Source: DASZIT01 sp036268775
GTDB taxonomy: Bacteria; Actinomycetota; Acidimicrobiia; Acidimicrobiales; RAAP-2
Reading direction: 5' to 3'
Length of the DNA stretch: 64,000 bases
Assembly: GCA_036268775.1 (NCBI GenBank)
Contig: DATATM010000026.1
Coordinates: 176,517-240,516 of the forward strand
Under the pieces are notes generated by a model. The model was not told where the DNA came from. It searched no databases and saw only the letters and a list, made by a program, of their open reading frames with translations. Shown one piece after another: positions 34,558 through 43,256 of the stretch (the first letter of the stretch is position 1; every line of letters starts with the position of its first letter). The translations under genes were made by a program, and so were the position numbers.

Positions 34558-35466
34558 TCAGATACTCAACGAAGCAAACAGATCTCCGAGCTCGTCCACC
34601 CGGTCCAGCACCTCATCGGTGGTGAACCGCAAGGTGGCCGGATCTCCCCCGGCGGCGCAGGCCGCCACCTCGTCCCAGGTGACCGGGGTGGAGACGGTCG
34701 GCTCGGGGCGGGCCCGCACTGAATAGGCGGCCACCGTCGTCTTCGACGCGGTGTTCTGGCTCCAGTCGATGAACACCCGGCCCTGGCGACGGTCTTTGGC
34801 CATCGTCGACACCACCAGCTCGGGGTGTTCCTGCTCGAGTTGGGTGGCCAGGTCGTGGGCCCGGTTGCGGGTCCCCTCCCAGGTGGGGCGGCCGTCCAGG
34901 GGCATGTAGAGCTGCAGCCCCTTGGAACCGCTGGTCTTGGCCAGCGCGTCGATGGGGATGGTTTCGGCAATCCATTCGGCCACCCGGCAGCACTCCACTA
35001 CGGTGGTGTCCGGACCCGGGTCGAGGTCGAACACCATGTGGTCGGGGGGAGTGGGCAGCTTGCGCCGGCGGCCGACGTGCCAGAGCGGTACGTGGAATTC
35101 GATGGTGGCCAGATTGGCCGCCCACACCAGGGTGGGCAGATCGCACACCAGGGCGTGCTCGACCTCGCCGCCACTTCCCCGGGAGGAGGTGGACGGAACC
35201 TTGATGGTCCGCACCCAGTCAGGGGCATGGGACGGGGCGTTCTTCTCGAAGAAGGAGTTGCCGTCCACCCCGTCGGGGTACCGCCGAAAGGTCAGCGGCC
35301 GGTCCCGGACATGGGGGAGCATCACCGGGGCGATGCGGGCGTAGTAATCGATGAGCTGGCCCTTGGTGAACCCGGTGGCCGGGAACATCACCTTGTCGAG
35401 GTGGCCGAGGGACAACTGCCGGCCTTCGACCTCGGTCTTCACCCGCCCGCTAGGACTCACGGACAA
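34558..35466 (-). CDS. Non-homologous end-joining polymerase (LigD POL domain as a separate protein)
   Basis: A stand-alone archaeo-eukaryotic primase-type polymerase of 302 residues, equivalent to the LigD polymerase domain. Landmarks are LDKVMFPATGFTKGQLIDYYARIAPVMLPH, RPLTFRRYPDGVDGNSFFEKNAP, and the metal-binding DxD in HMVFDLDPGP. KTSGSKGLQLYMPL, KDRRQGRVFIDWSQN and YSVRARPEPTVSTPVTWDE follow. It adds ribonucleotides to fill ends during joining. The GTG at 35466 is preceded by a perfect AAGGAGG and overlaps the 3' end of the ligase gene by 17 nt, so the two are co-transcribed. Confidence 0.93.
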   Translation of the reverse strand: MSVSPSGRVKTEVEGRQLSLGHLDKVMFPATGFTKGQLIDYYARIAPVMLPHVRDRPLTFRRYPDGVDGNSFFEKNAPSHAPDWVRTIKVPSTSSRGSGGEVEHALVCDLPTLVWAANLATIEFHVPLWHVGRRRKLPTPPDHMVFDLDPGPDTTVVECCRVAEWIAETIPIDALAKTSGSKGLQLYMPLDGRPTWEGTRNRAHDLATQLEQEHPELVVSTMAKDRRQGRVFIDWSQNTASKTTVAAYSVRARPEPTVSTPVTWDEVAACAAGGDPATLRFTTDEVLDRVDELGDLFASLSI

Positions 35467-36922
35467 CCTCCTTGGACGACTTGTCGGGTCGGAGCCCTCG
35501 CCACGACGGGTGACGAAGGTGCCCGTCGGTGGTCCATTCGCCGAACTGCACCTCGCCGACCACCGTCGGTCGGGCCCAGACGATGCCGGCCGACCGGGGC
35601 AGGGGCGGGGGCGATGCGAACGGGCTGGTCTTCCGCTCTACCCGTCGGAGCCGCTCGATCAAGTCGGTCCGCGCTGACCCCGAGAATCCGGTGCCGACCT
35701 TGCCCACGTAGACCAGGCCGTCATCCCCGGGGATCCCGAGCAGCAGGGCCCCGAAGGTGTCACGACGGGACCCGTTCCCGGCGGTGTAGCCACCGACCAC
35801 CACTTCTTGGGTACGGACGAACTTGGTCTTTATCCATTCATCGCTCCGCCGGCCGAGGCGATAGGGGCTGGTGGCCCGTTTGGCGACCACTCCCTCCAAT
35901 CCGTTCTGCTGGGCGGTTCTCATCACATCCGACCCGTGACCGGTGAACGACGGTGAGACCGCCCAGAGGTTCCCACCGATGCCAAGCGACTCCAGCACTT
36001 CCCGCCGATCCCGGTAGGGCAGCTCCAGCAGTGAGAGGCCGTTCAGATAGAGCAAGTCGAAGACCATGAGCGAGGCGGGCGTCTCCTTGGCCAACCGGGC
36101 GGCGAGGCGAGGACTGTCGACGTGCAGCCGGGTTTGGATGAGGCCGAACCGGGGGGCCCCGTCGGGGTCCAGCACCACGATCTCGCCGTCCAACAACGCG
36201 GTCGTCATCCCGAGCGACTCTCCCAGGCCCCGCAGTTCGGGGAAGGCAACGGTGAGGTCGAGGTCGTTCCGGGATCGGATCTGGATCCGGCCTCCCTCCA
36301 CCGCCACTCCCGCCCGGATCCCGTCCCATTTGAATTCGTAGGCCCAGCCCCGCCCCTTCGGGAGCTCACCCGGAGTCGCCAACATCGGCCGGAAGTGGGT
36401 CGGGAGCGGTTCCCACCCGTCGGGGACCGGGTCCCGGCGATGGATCATCCACTGGTTGCCTTTGGTCTGGAACAGCACGTAGCGGCCGTTGGCGCGCTCG
36501 CCGTGGAGGGCAACCGCCACCTCCCGGTCGCTCCACTTCTCGACGTCATAGGTGCCGGAGTCCCAGATGCTGACTGATCCCCCTCCGTACTCCCCCGCGG
36601 GTATCTCCCCCTCGAAGTTGGCGTAGTCCATCGGGTGGTCCTCGGTGGCCACGGCCAGACGGTTCTGGCTCGGATCCAGCGGAAGCCCCTTCGGCAACGC
36701 CCAGGAGGGCAGCACCCCGTCGTGCTCCAACCGGAAATCCCAATGGAGGGAGGAAGCGTGATGTTCCTGGATGACGAAGATCGGCGCGGCTTTGGACTTG
36801 GCCCGGCGGGAGCCGGAGTCCTGGGGGACAGGTTCCGGCGTCCGGTCCGGATGGCGCTTGCGCCGGTACTCGTCAAGGGGCTTGGCTTTTGTCCCGGTTG
36901 AAGACTTCGATGACGGAGTCAT
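35450..36922 (-). CDS. ligD: ATP-dependent DNA ligase with 3'-phosphoesterase domain (LigD PE-LIG)
   Basis: A 490-residue two-domain protein. The N-terminal phosphoesterase domain (about residues 45-165) has IQEHHASSLHWDFRLEHDGVLPSWALPKG, with the His/Asp/Arg residues of the catalytic site, and GEIPAGEYGGGSVSIWDSGTYD. The ligase domain follows, with the nucleotidyl-lysine motif I EFKWDGIRAGV near residue 205, LLDGEIVVLD (motif III region), EGVVAKRATSPYRLGRRSDEWIKTK (motifs IV-V) and the OB fold. PE trims 3' ends, LIG seals. The polymerase domain is a separate gene just downstream, so this genome has a split LigD. Fits the convergent Ku gene. Confidence 0.93.
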   Translation of the reverse strand: MTPSSKSSTGTKAKPLDEYRRKRHPDRTPEPVPQDSGSRRAKSKAAPIFVIQEHHASSLHWDFRLEHDGVLPSWALPKGLPLDPSQNRLAVATEDHPMDYANFEGEIPAGEYGGGSVSIWDSGTYDVEKWSDREVAVALHGERANGRYVLFQTKGNQWMIHRRDPVPDGWEPLPTHFRPMLATPGELPKGRGWAYEFKWDGIRAGVAVEGGRIQIRSRNDLDLTVAFPELRGLGESLGMTTALLDGEIVVLDPDGAPRFGLIQTRLHVDSPRLAARLAKETPASLMVFDLLYLNGLSLLELPYRDRREVLESLGIGGNLWAVSPSFTGHGSDVMRTAQQNGLEGVVAKRATSPYRLGRRSDEWIKTKFVRTQEVVVGGYTAGNGSRRDTFGALLLGIPGDDGLVYVGKVGTGFSGSARTDLIERLRRVERKTSPFASPPPLPRSAGIVWARPTVVGEVQFGEWTTDGHLRHPSWRGLRPDKSSKEVVRES

Positions 36923-36980
36923 GGTCGAACGGTTCCGGGCACCGGATTGTGCTCATTGACCCGCGGAGGCAAGGCGGGGT

Positions 36981-37934
36981 TCACATCGACAGTCGCGGGC
37001 GCAACTCGTTGGTAAAGAACTCTAAGAAACCCGCCTGGTCGGGACCGATCTGGTTCACATAGACCTGGTCGAACCCGGCGTCCAGGTACTCGGAAATCGC
37101 GGCCAGGTGGCGCTCGGGGTCGGGGCCGCAGGCCGTCTTCTCGGCGATCATCTCCTCGGTCACCAGGCCAGCCCCCGCCTCGAAGTAGGCCGGTTGAGCC
37201 AGTTCTTGATTGATCTGGCCCGGAAGTCCTTCGGTCGGCCACAGCTCGTAAGCGGTTTGGAGGGCCTTGCCCTCGTCGGGTCCCCAGCAGACCTTCAACG
37301 CGGCGATGGAGGGCCCGGTCCCGCCCTGGTCACGGTAGCTCCGGAGCATGTCCCGGTCCGGACGGGTGGTCACCCATCCGTCGCCGATCGATGCCGCCAA
37401 CTCCAGTGCCTCCGAGCCGAAGGCCGACACCATCACCGGCGGAGGAGAGTCGGGCAATGAATAGATACGGGCATTCTCGACCGTATAGTAGCGCCCGTGA
37501 TGGGTGACCAGCTGGCCTTCCCACAGCCTCCGCATGAGCGCCACGGCCTCCTTCAGCATCTCCAGACGGGTCGATAGCGGAGGCCATTTCTGGCCGAGGA
37601 TATGCTCGTTGAGCGCCTCTCCGGACCCGACCCCGAGCACGAAACGGCCATCGGCCAGAAGCTGGCAGGTAGCCGCGGCCTGGGCCACGATGGCCGGATG
37701 GATCCGAAAGGTCGGGCAGGTGACCCCAGTCGTGATCTTGTGCGAAGTGGTCGCGGCGATCCCGCCGATGACACTCCACACGAACGGGCTCTGGCCCTGC
37801 TTTTCGATCCACGGGTGGAAATGGTCGGAGATGAATACCGAATGGAAACCCGCCTCCTCCCCCCGCTGGGCTTGAGCGACCAACGACCTCGGATCGTGCT
37901 CTTCGCTGGACAGGAACAGTCCGATTTCAGACAT
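36981..37934 (-). CDS. F420-dependent LLM-class oxidoreductase (Fgd-like)
   Basis: A 317-residue TIM-barrel LLM enzyme. It carries MSEIGLFLSSEEHDP, VFISDHFHPWIEKQGQSPFVWSVIGGIAATT, VTCPTFRIHPAIVAQAAATCQLLADGRFVLGVGSGEALNEHI and FGSEALELAASIGDGWVTTRPD. The SDHFHPW and GSGEALNEHILG features are those of the F420-dependent glucose-6-phosphate dehydrogenase-related family (TIGR03557 type). The ATG at 37934 follows GAGAGAGGG. It lies 49 nt after the hemerythrin gene in the same direction, so it is probably carried on the same stress-promoter transcript. The substrate is unknown; a paralogue sits at 59618. Confidence 0.88.
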   Translation of the reverse strand: MSEIGLFLSSEEHDPRSLVAQAQRGEEAGFHSVFISDHFHPWIEKQGQSPFVWSVIGGIAATTSHKITTGVTCPTFRIHPAIVAQAAATCQLLADGRFVLGVGSGEALNEHILGQKWPPLSTRLEMLKEAVALMRRLWEGQLVTHHGRYYTVENARIYSLPDSPPPVMVSAFGSEALELAASIGDGWVTTRPDRDMLRSYRDQGGTGPSIAALKVCWGPDEGKALQTAYELWPTEGLPGQINQELAQPAYFEAGAGLVTEEMIAEKTACGPDPERHLAAISEYLDAGFDQVYVNQIGPDQAGFLEFFTNELRPRLSM

Positions 37935-37983
37935 GCCGCCCTCTCTCCTTACCAAGCTCTCTTTTCCGGTCGACCTGTGCCGG

Positions 37984-38544
37984 CTAACGGCTGATGGCAT
38001 CCCGCATTCGGTCGGCCAGCGCCGCTACCGGGGCGAGCAGCCGGTTGGCCGGAGATGTGTTCGGTAGGTGGGGATGGGGATGAGTGGGGGCCGAGGACTT
38101 CGCGGCCTCATACTTCTCGCCGAGCTCGAGCAACACCCCGGCATCCACGAACTGGGCAAGACGGGGAAACACCAGCTCCTCCTCCGCCTCGGCATGCTCG
38201 AGGACGGCGGCCTGGAGGGTGCGCAATACCTCGGCGAAGGCGGGGTCACCCTCGTCCATTCTCTCCATCTCCTGGAGAACCTTCTCTGCCGCCGCCTGCT
38301 CACCGAGACGGGCATCGGCAACGGGTCCCCCCGCGGGATCGACCTGGCGTAGTGCCGGGTACACCACCACCTCCTCGGCGGCTTCGTGGCGCACCAGGTT
38401 CTCCCTCAGCTCACAGAAGTAGTCGGGCCACAGGTCCACGTCACCCTCGATCATCCGCTCGAAAAGCCGCTCCACTTGTTCGTGGTCGGCCAACAGGAGG
38501 TCGATCACCGAATGCGGCGGGTGGGATGCCGAAGTCGAGGTCAT
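37984..38544 (-). CDS. Hemerythrin HHE domain protein
   Basis: A 186-residue four-helix hemerythrin. Iron-ligand His/Glu motifs are LLADHEQVERLFE, LVRHEAAEEVVVYPAL and LEHAEAEEELVFPRL. The C-terminal tail has an APTHPHPHLPNTSPANRL stretch followed by a helix. Proteins of this type bind oxygen, nitric oxide or iron, possibly in stress protection. A SigF-type promoter lies at 38586-38610, directly past the stop of treY. A paralogue with the same tail pattern is at 54869, on the far side of the glycogen/trehalose operon. Confidence 0.88.
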   Translation of the reverse strand: MTSTSASHPPHSVIDLLLADHEQVERLFERMIEGDVDLWPDYFCELRENLVRHEAAEEVVVYPALRQVDPAGGPVADARLGEQAAAEKVLQEMERMDEGDPAFAEVLRTLQAAVLEHAEAEEELVFPRLAQFVDAGVLLELGEKYEAAKSSAPTHPHPHLPNTSPANRLLAPVAALADRMRDAISR

Positions 38545-38585
38545 GGTGTCTTCGTCCTCCTCTCGTCGTGCTGTGCCCCACTTTG

Positions 38586-38610
38586 GTACCCCTGGCCCCC
38601 TGGGCTAAAC
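38586..38610 (-). promoter_or_regulatory. SigF/SigB-type promoter of the hemerythrin-LLM pair
   Basis: On the minus strand GTTT (38607-38610), 15-nt spacer, GGGTAC (38586-38591). This matches the mycobacterial SigF pattern GGTTT-N15-17-GGGTA except for the first G. It is 42 nt before the ATG at 38544 and lies immediately after the treY stop. Confidence 0.6.
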
Positions 38611-38611
38611 G

Positions 38612-41131
38612 TCAGCCGGGCACCAGCACCGCCACCGGGAAGGCGGCCAACACCCGGGCCACCGATAGCCGGCCGTCGACGGCGCCGACCGCCGTCGAGG
38701 TGAGGACATCCCCCAACGCATCGGGGGCTCCGGGCGGCAGCCCCACTTCGGTGTCACCCCAGACCTCGGGACCGACCGGCAGGACTCCGGGGCCGGAGAG
38801 GGTGAAGGTCAACCGCGGCACCACGGTGATCACCCAACGGTCCCCCCACTGGCGGTAGAAGGCGACAACATGATCGTGGCGGACACCCACAGTGGCGAGA
38901 GGGACGTAGGGCGCCCGGTCGAACAACTCGGACTCGGCGCGACGGAGGGTGAGGAGCCGGTGGGTGGTGAGCAACTTGGCCCTGCCGTCCCACCAGGTGT
39001 CGAGAAGGGAAGGCGCATGGCCACCGACCTCGGCGTCGAGCCCCGACAGGGTCGTCTGCCGGCCGTCGAAGTCCACCGGTCTCCGGTTATCCGGGTCGAC
39101 CAGGGTGAGGGCCTCGGTCTCGGTCCCCTGATAGACGTCGGGCACTCCGGGCACCGTCATCTTCAAGGTGGTCATGGCCAAGCCGTTGGTGACTCCCGCG
39201 GGCCCGATGGCATCGACCACGACGTCCACCTCCTCGGTGAACCGGGAGTCGCCGGGGTCGAGCCGACGCTCGACGAACTCCCGCAGCCCGCGCTCGTAGA
39301 CCTCGTCGGGCTCGGACCAGCTGGTGCGCGACTTCGCCTCTCGAGCTGCCTTCACCGAGTAGTCCTGGATGCGTTGGGTGAAGCCCGATCGGGCCTTCGA
39401 GTCCCGGGGCCAGGCTCCCACCACTGTCTGGTAGACCCACCGCCGGTGATGGGAATCGGGCCCATCCCCCGAGTCGATCGTGCCCCCGTACCGCGCCTCC
39501 CAGCGTCCGACCTGTTCGGCCCAAGGCCCCGCCCACTCCGTCAGCACCGCCAACCGGGTCCGGACATCCTCGCTTCGTTTGGTGTCGTGGGTGGTGGTGG
39601 CATTGAGGGTCCGGGGATGACGGCGGGCCCGCCCTTCCATGGCGGCGTGGAACACCGACGGCGGCACCGCCGGATCGGCGGGGTCACCCCCCACATCGGC
39701 GGCGGCCAGCGCGCCCTCCATCCGGTAGAGCGCGGTGTCCTCCACCCCCTTGGCCGCCACCGCCCCGGTCAGCTGCTGCCAACGCCGGGCCACCGCCAGC
39801 CATTGCCGGGTGACCTCTCCCCCGTCGGCCCATGACCCGTCCACCAGCCCCCGGCAGAACCGGGTCAGCGCCCGAGCCGGCTCGGGCCCCAGCCGGTCCC
39901 GGGCCCGCGCCGCGGCTTCGGCGATCCGGCCCCGGTCCTCCGATGACGGCGTGCCGCCGTCCAGGTAGGTGCGGTACACCCCGAGTTGGGCGGTGAGCTC
40001 GATGACCGCCTCCCCGATGTCGGCGGGGTCGAGGTCGGAGCCGGGCCGTTCGAGCTCCACCACGGTGGCCACCTGATCGGACAGCCGGTCGACCTGTCCG
40101 GGGAACAGTCCGGTCAACGCCTCCCGTTTGGCTTCGGTGGCCAGGGAAGCAAAGCTGGGATCCGCCGACGCCGGGGGGAGGAACAGCCCTCCGGCCAGGT
40201 CGGCGAACTCGTACCCAGTGGTGCCGTCCACCGGCCAGTCGGGTACCAGCTCCTCGTGGCGGGCGACGATCTTCTCCACCAGTACCACCCGATCACCGGC
40301 TTCCCCGGGTCGGGTATGGTCGACGTCGGCGCGGAGCCGTTGCAGGTAGGCGGCCGGGTCGGCCAACCCGTCGATGTGGTCCACCCGCACCCCGGCGATC
40401 CGCCCGTCCCCCAACAACTCGAGGATCCGGACGTGGGTGGCGGCATAGACGTCGGGATCCTCCACCCGGACCCCGACCAGGGTGTCGATGTCGAAGAACC
40501 GGCGGTAGTTGACCTGACGGCGGGCCAGCCGCCAGTAGGCCGGCCGGTAGTGCTGGGCCTCCAACAGCTCGGCCAGCTCGGCCGGGTCGTCGGTCTCGGT
40601 GGGGACGGGGCCGAGGGGATCGACCGGGAAGCGGTGGTCGAAATAGGCGATCTTGGATTCATCCGCTTCCACCACCACCGAGAGTTGGCGGCCGGCCAGC
40701 ACCTCCCCCAGTGGATCGCCCAGCACCGGCACCAGGACCCGGTGGTCGGGGGCCGCCCAGTCGATGTCGAACACCGGGGCGTGGGACGACGCCGGGCCCC
40801 GGCGGAGCACGTCCCACCACCACCGGTTGGATGGCACCGCCGCCATGTGGTTGGGGACGATGTCGATGAGGAGGCGCATCCCGTGGTCATCGAGGGCGGC
40901 CAGCAATGCCTCGAAGTCGGCTTGGCTGCCCAGGCACGGATCCAGCCGGGTCGGGTCGATCACGTCATAGCCGTGGGTGCTGCCCGGCACCGCGGCCAGG
41001 ATGGGCGACACGTAGAGGGTCTCGATCCCCAGCTGGTGGAGGTAGGCGACGGTCGACCGGGCGCCGGCGAACCCGAACCCGTTGAGTTGGAGCCGGTAGA
41101 CCGATCCCAGGGGGCGGGACGACGGAGCCAT
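38612..41131 (-). CDS. treY: Malto-oligosyltrehalose synthase TreY
   Basis: An 839-residue GH13 enzyme that converts the reducing end of a malto-oligosaccharide to a trehalose unit. Characteristic stretches are STVAYLHQLGIETLYVSPILAAVPGSTHGYDVIDPTRLDP, LLIDIVPNHMA and IAGVRVDHIDGLADPAAYLQRL (nucleophile Asp). VVLVEKIVARHEELVPDWPVDGTTGYEF follows with the acid Glu, then TTTHDTKRSEDVRTRL (stabilising Asp) and VPGVPDVYQGTE near the end. The start ATG at 41131 overlaps the glgX stop by one base (TGATG). It is the last gene of the operon; TreZ, two genes upstream, releases trehalose. Confidence 0.95.
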   Translation of the reverse strand: MAPSSRPLGSVYRLQLNGFGFAGARSTVAYLHQLGIETLYVSPILAAVPGSTHGYDVIDPTRLDPCLGSQADFEALLAALDDHGMRLLIDIVPNHMAAVPSNRWWWDVLRRGPASSHAPVFDIDWAAPDHRVLVPVLGDPLGEVLAGRQLSVVVEADESKIAYFDHRFPVDPLGPVPTETDDPAELAELLEAQHYRPAYWRLARRQVNYRRFFDIDTLVGVRVEDPDVYAATHVRILELLGDGRIAGVRVDHIDGLADPAAYLQRLRADVDHTRPGEAGDRVVLVEKIVARHEELVPDWPVDGTTGYEFADLAGGLFLPPASADPSFASLATEAKREALTGLFPGQVDRLSDQVATVVELERPGSDLDPADIGEAVIELTAQLGVYRTYLDGGTPSSEDRGRIAEAAARARDRLGPEPARALTRFCRGLVDGSWADGGEVTRQWLAVARRWQQLTGAVAAKGVEDTALYRMEGALAAADVGGDPADPAVPPSVFHAAMEGRARRHPRTLNATTTHDTKRSEDVRTRLAVLTEWAGPWAEQVGRWEARYGGTIDSGDGPDSHHRRWVYQTVVGAWPRDSKARSGFTQRIQDYSVKAAREAKSRTSWSEPDEVYERGLREFVERRLDPGDSRFTEEVDVVVDAIGPAGVTNGLAMTTLKMTVPGVPDVYQGTETEALTLVDPDNRRPVDFDGRQTTLSGLDAEVGGHAPSLLDTWWDGRAKLLTTHRLLTLRRAESELFDRAPYVPLATVGVRHDHVVAFYRQWGDRWVITVVPRLTFTLSGPGVLPVGPEVWGDTEVGLPPGAPDALGDVLTSTAVGAVDGRLSVARVLAAFPVAVLVPG

Positions 41132-43254
41132 CAACTGCCGAGGCGGTCGGCGTGTCGGAGCAGCAGCGTCGAGTGGGCGGTGAGGTTGACCGAGGGGGTC
41201 TTGATGTCCCGGTGCCAGGGGCCGGGATTGGCGGTGTTGAGCAGGCCGGTCCAACGCCCGGGGAACTCCATGCGGGGAAGATTGAACGAGAGGGAGCGCT
41301 GGCCGGCGTTGAGCAGCAGCAGGAGGGTGTCCCCGTGCTCTGACCTCCCCCGGGCGTCCACTTCGTCGACCGCCCGCCCGAGGAGCAGCATGCCGATGGC
41401 GCGGTTCTCCTTGTCGTTCCAGTCGTCGTCGGTCATCTCGTTGCCGTCAGCCCGGATCCAGGTGACGTCCTTGGTGTTGGTGCCGGGTACCGGTTCCCCG
41501 GTGAAGAAGTCGCGGCGACGCAGGATCGGGTTGCTGTTCACTATGGAGATCAGCTCCCGGACGAAGCCATAGAGCTCCTGGGCGTCCTCGTCGAGGTCCC
41601 AGTTGACCCAGCTGATCTCGTTGTCCTGGCAGTAGGCGTTGTTGTTCCCGCGTTGGGTGCGGCCGATCTCGTCCCCGCCGAGCACCATCCGGACGCCCTG
41701 GGAGAACATCAGGGTGGCGAGGAAATTCCGCTTCATCCGGCTCCGGAGCCGCTGCACCCGGGCCGACTCGGTCGGTCCCTCGACCCCCCAGTCGTTGCTG
41801 AAGTTCTCCGGGGTCCCGTCCTGGTTGCCCTCGCCGTTGGCCTCATTGTGCCGCTCGTTGTAACTGACCAGATCGGTGAGGGTGAAGCCGTCGTGACAGG
41901 TGACGAAGTTGACGCTGGCGTAGGTGCGCCGCCCGGAGGCCCGATAGATGTCGCTGGATCCGGTGAGTCGGGAGGCGAGGTCGGGGACTTGACCGGGATC
42001 CCCCCGCCAGAAGCGGCGCACGCTGTCCCGGTAGGCGCCGTTCCATTCCGACCACCCCTGGGGGAACCGACCGAGCTGGTAGCCGTCCGGCCCCACATCC
42101 CATGGCTCGGCGATCAGTTTGACCGTCGAGAGGACCGGGTCCTGGCCGATGATCTCGAAGAAGGCACTGGGTTGACCGGCCTCGTAGCCCCGCACCAGCA
42201 CCGGGGCCAGGTCGAATCGGAACCCGTCGACGTGCATGTCGGTGACCCAGTAGCGGAGGCTGTCCATGATCAGGCCCATGGTCCGCGGGTGGAGGATGTT
42301 GAGGCTGTTGCCGGTGCCGGTGAAGTCGAGGTGATAACGGGGGTTCTCCGGGGTCAGCCGGTAGTAGACGGAGTTGTCGATGCCCCGGAGGGACAGGGTG
42401 GGTCCGAGCTGATTGCCCTCGCCGGTGTGGTTGTAGACAACGTCGAGGATCACCTCGATGCCGGCCCGGTGGAGGATCCGGACCATCGACTTGAACTCGT
42501 GGACCTGCTCACCCAGCCCGGCGGTGGCATAACCGACGTGGGGGGCCAAAAAGGCGATGGAGTTGTAGCCCCAGTAGTTGGTGAGGCCTTTCTCCTCGAG
42601 GTTGCGGTCGGCCACGAACTGGTGCACCGGCATCAGCTCCACCGCGGTGACCCCCAGGCCGAGCAGATGATCGATGATCGGATCCGAGGCCAGCCCCAGA
42701 TAGGTCCCCCGGAGGTGGGCGGGCACCGCCGGATGGGTCATGGTCATGCCCCGCACATGGCACTCGTAGATGACGGTGCGGTTGATCGGGGTGGCCGGGG
42801 GGCGATCATCTCCCCAGGTGAAGGACGGGTCGACCACCAGGCATTTCGGCATGGCCCCGGCCGAATCCCGGGGGTCGAAGCTGAGGTCCGCCTCCGGGTC
42901 GCCGACGGTGTAGCCGAACAGCTCGTCGGCCCACCGGATCGCCCCGCTGACCGCCAGGGCATAGGGATCGATGAGCAGCTTCGCCGGGTTGAAGCGATGA
43001 CCCTGTTCGGGCTCATAGGGCCCGTCTACCCGGTAGCCGTACAGGGCCCCCGGCCGGACGTCGGGCAGGTAGGCGTGCCAGACGTGATCAGTCGCCTCCG
43101 GCATCGAGACCCGGTCGGAGGGCTCGGCGGCGTCGGGGTGGTCGAAGAGGCAGAGCTCGACGGCGGTGGCGTGCTCGGAGAACAGGGCGAAATTGACCCC
43201 CTCCCCGTCCCAGGTGGCCCCCAAGGGGTGGCGGCTACCAGGCCAGACTCGCAT
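41131..43254 (-). CDS. glgX: Glycogen debranching enzyme GlgX/TreX
   Basis: A 707-residue isoamylase-type debranching enzyme. The N-terminal CBM48 reads MRVWPGSRHPLGATWDGEGVNFALFSEHATAVELCLFD. The GH13 core has EVILDVVYNHTGEGNQLGPTLSLRGIDN, VDGFRFDLAPVLVR (nucleophile), KLIAEPWDVGPDGYQLG (acid Glu) and FVTCHDGFTLTDLVSYN (Asp). It hydrolyses alpha-1,6 branches, which in this operon would feed linear chains to TreY. The ATG at 43254 follows AAGGGAA, and the upstream frame was rejected. Two bases separate it from treZ. Confidence 0.94.
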   Translation of the reverse strand: MRVWPGSRHPLGATWDGEGVNFALFSEHATAVELCLFDHPDAAEPSDRVSMPEATDHVWHAYLPDVRPGALYGYRVDGPYEPEQGHRFNPAKLLIDPYALAVSGAIRWADELFGYTVGDPEADLSFDPRDSAGAMPKCLVVDPSFTWGDDRPPATPINRTVIYECHVRGMTMTHPAVPAHLRGTYLGLASDPIIDHLLGLGVTAVELMPVHQFVADRNLEEKGLTNYWGYNSIAFLAPHVGYATAGLGEQVHEFKSMVRILHRAGIEVILDVVYNHTGEGNQLGPTLSLRGIDNSVYYRLTPENPRYHLDFTGTGNSLNILHPRTMGLIMDSLRYWVTDMHVDGFRFDLAPVLVRGYEAGQPSAFFEIIGQDPVLSTVKLIAEPWDVGPDGYQLGRFPQGWSEWNGAYRDSVRRFWRGDPGQVPDLASRLTGSSDIYRASGRRTYASVNFVTCHDGFTLTDLVSYNERHNEANGEGNQDGTPENFSNDWGVEGPTESARVQRLRSRMKRNFLATLMFSQGVRMVLGGDEIGRTQRGNNNAYCQDNEISWVNWDLDEDAQELYGFVRELISIVNSNPILRRRDFFTGEPVPGTNTKDVTWIRADGNEMTDDDWNDKENRAIGMLLLGRAVDEVDARGRSEHGDTLLLLLNAGQRSLSFNLPRMEFPGRWTGLLNTANPGPWHRDIKTPSVNLTAHSTLLLRHADRLGS

Positions 43255-43256
43255 GT

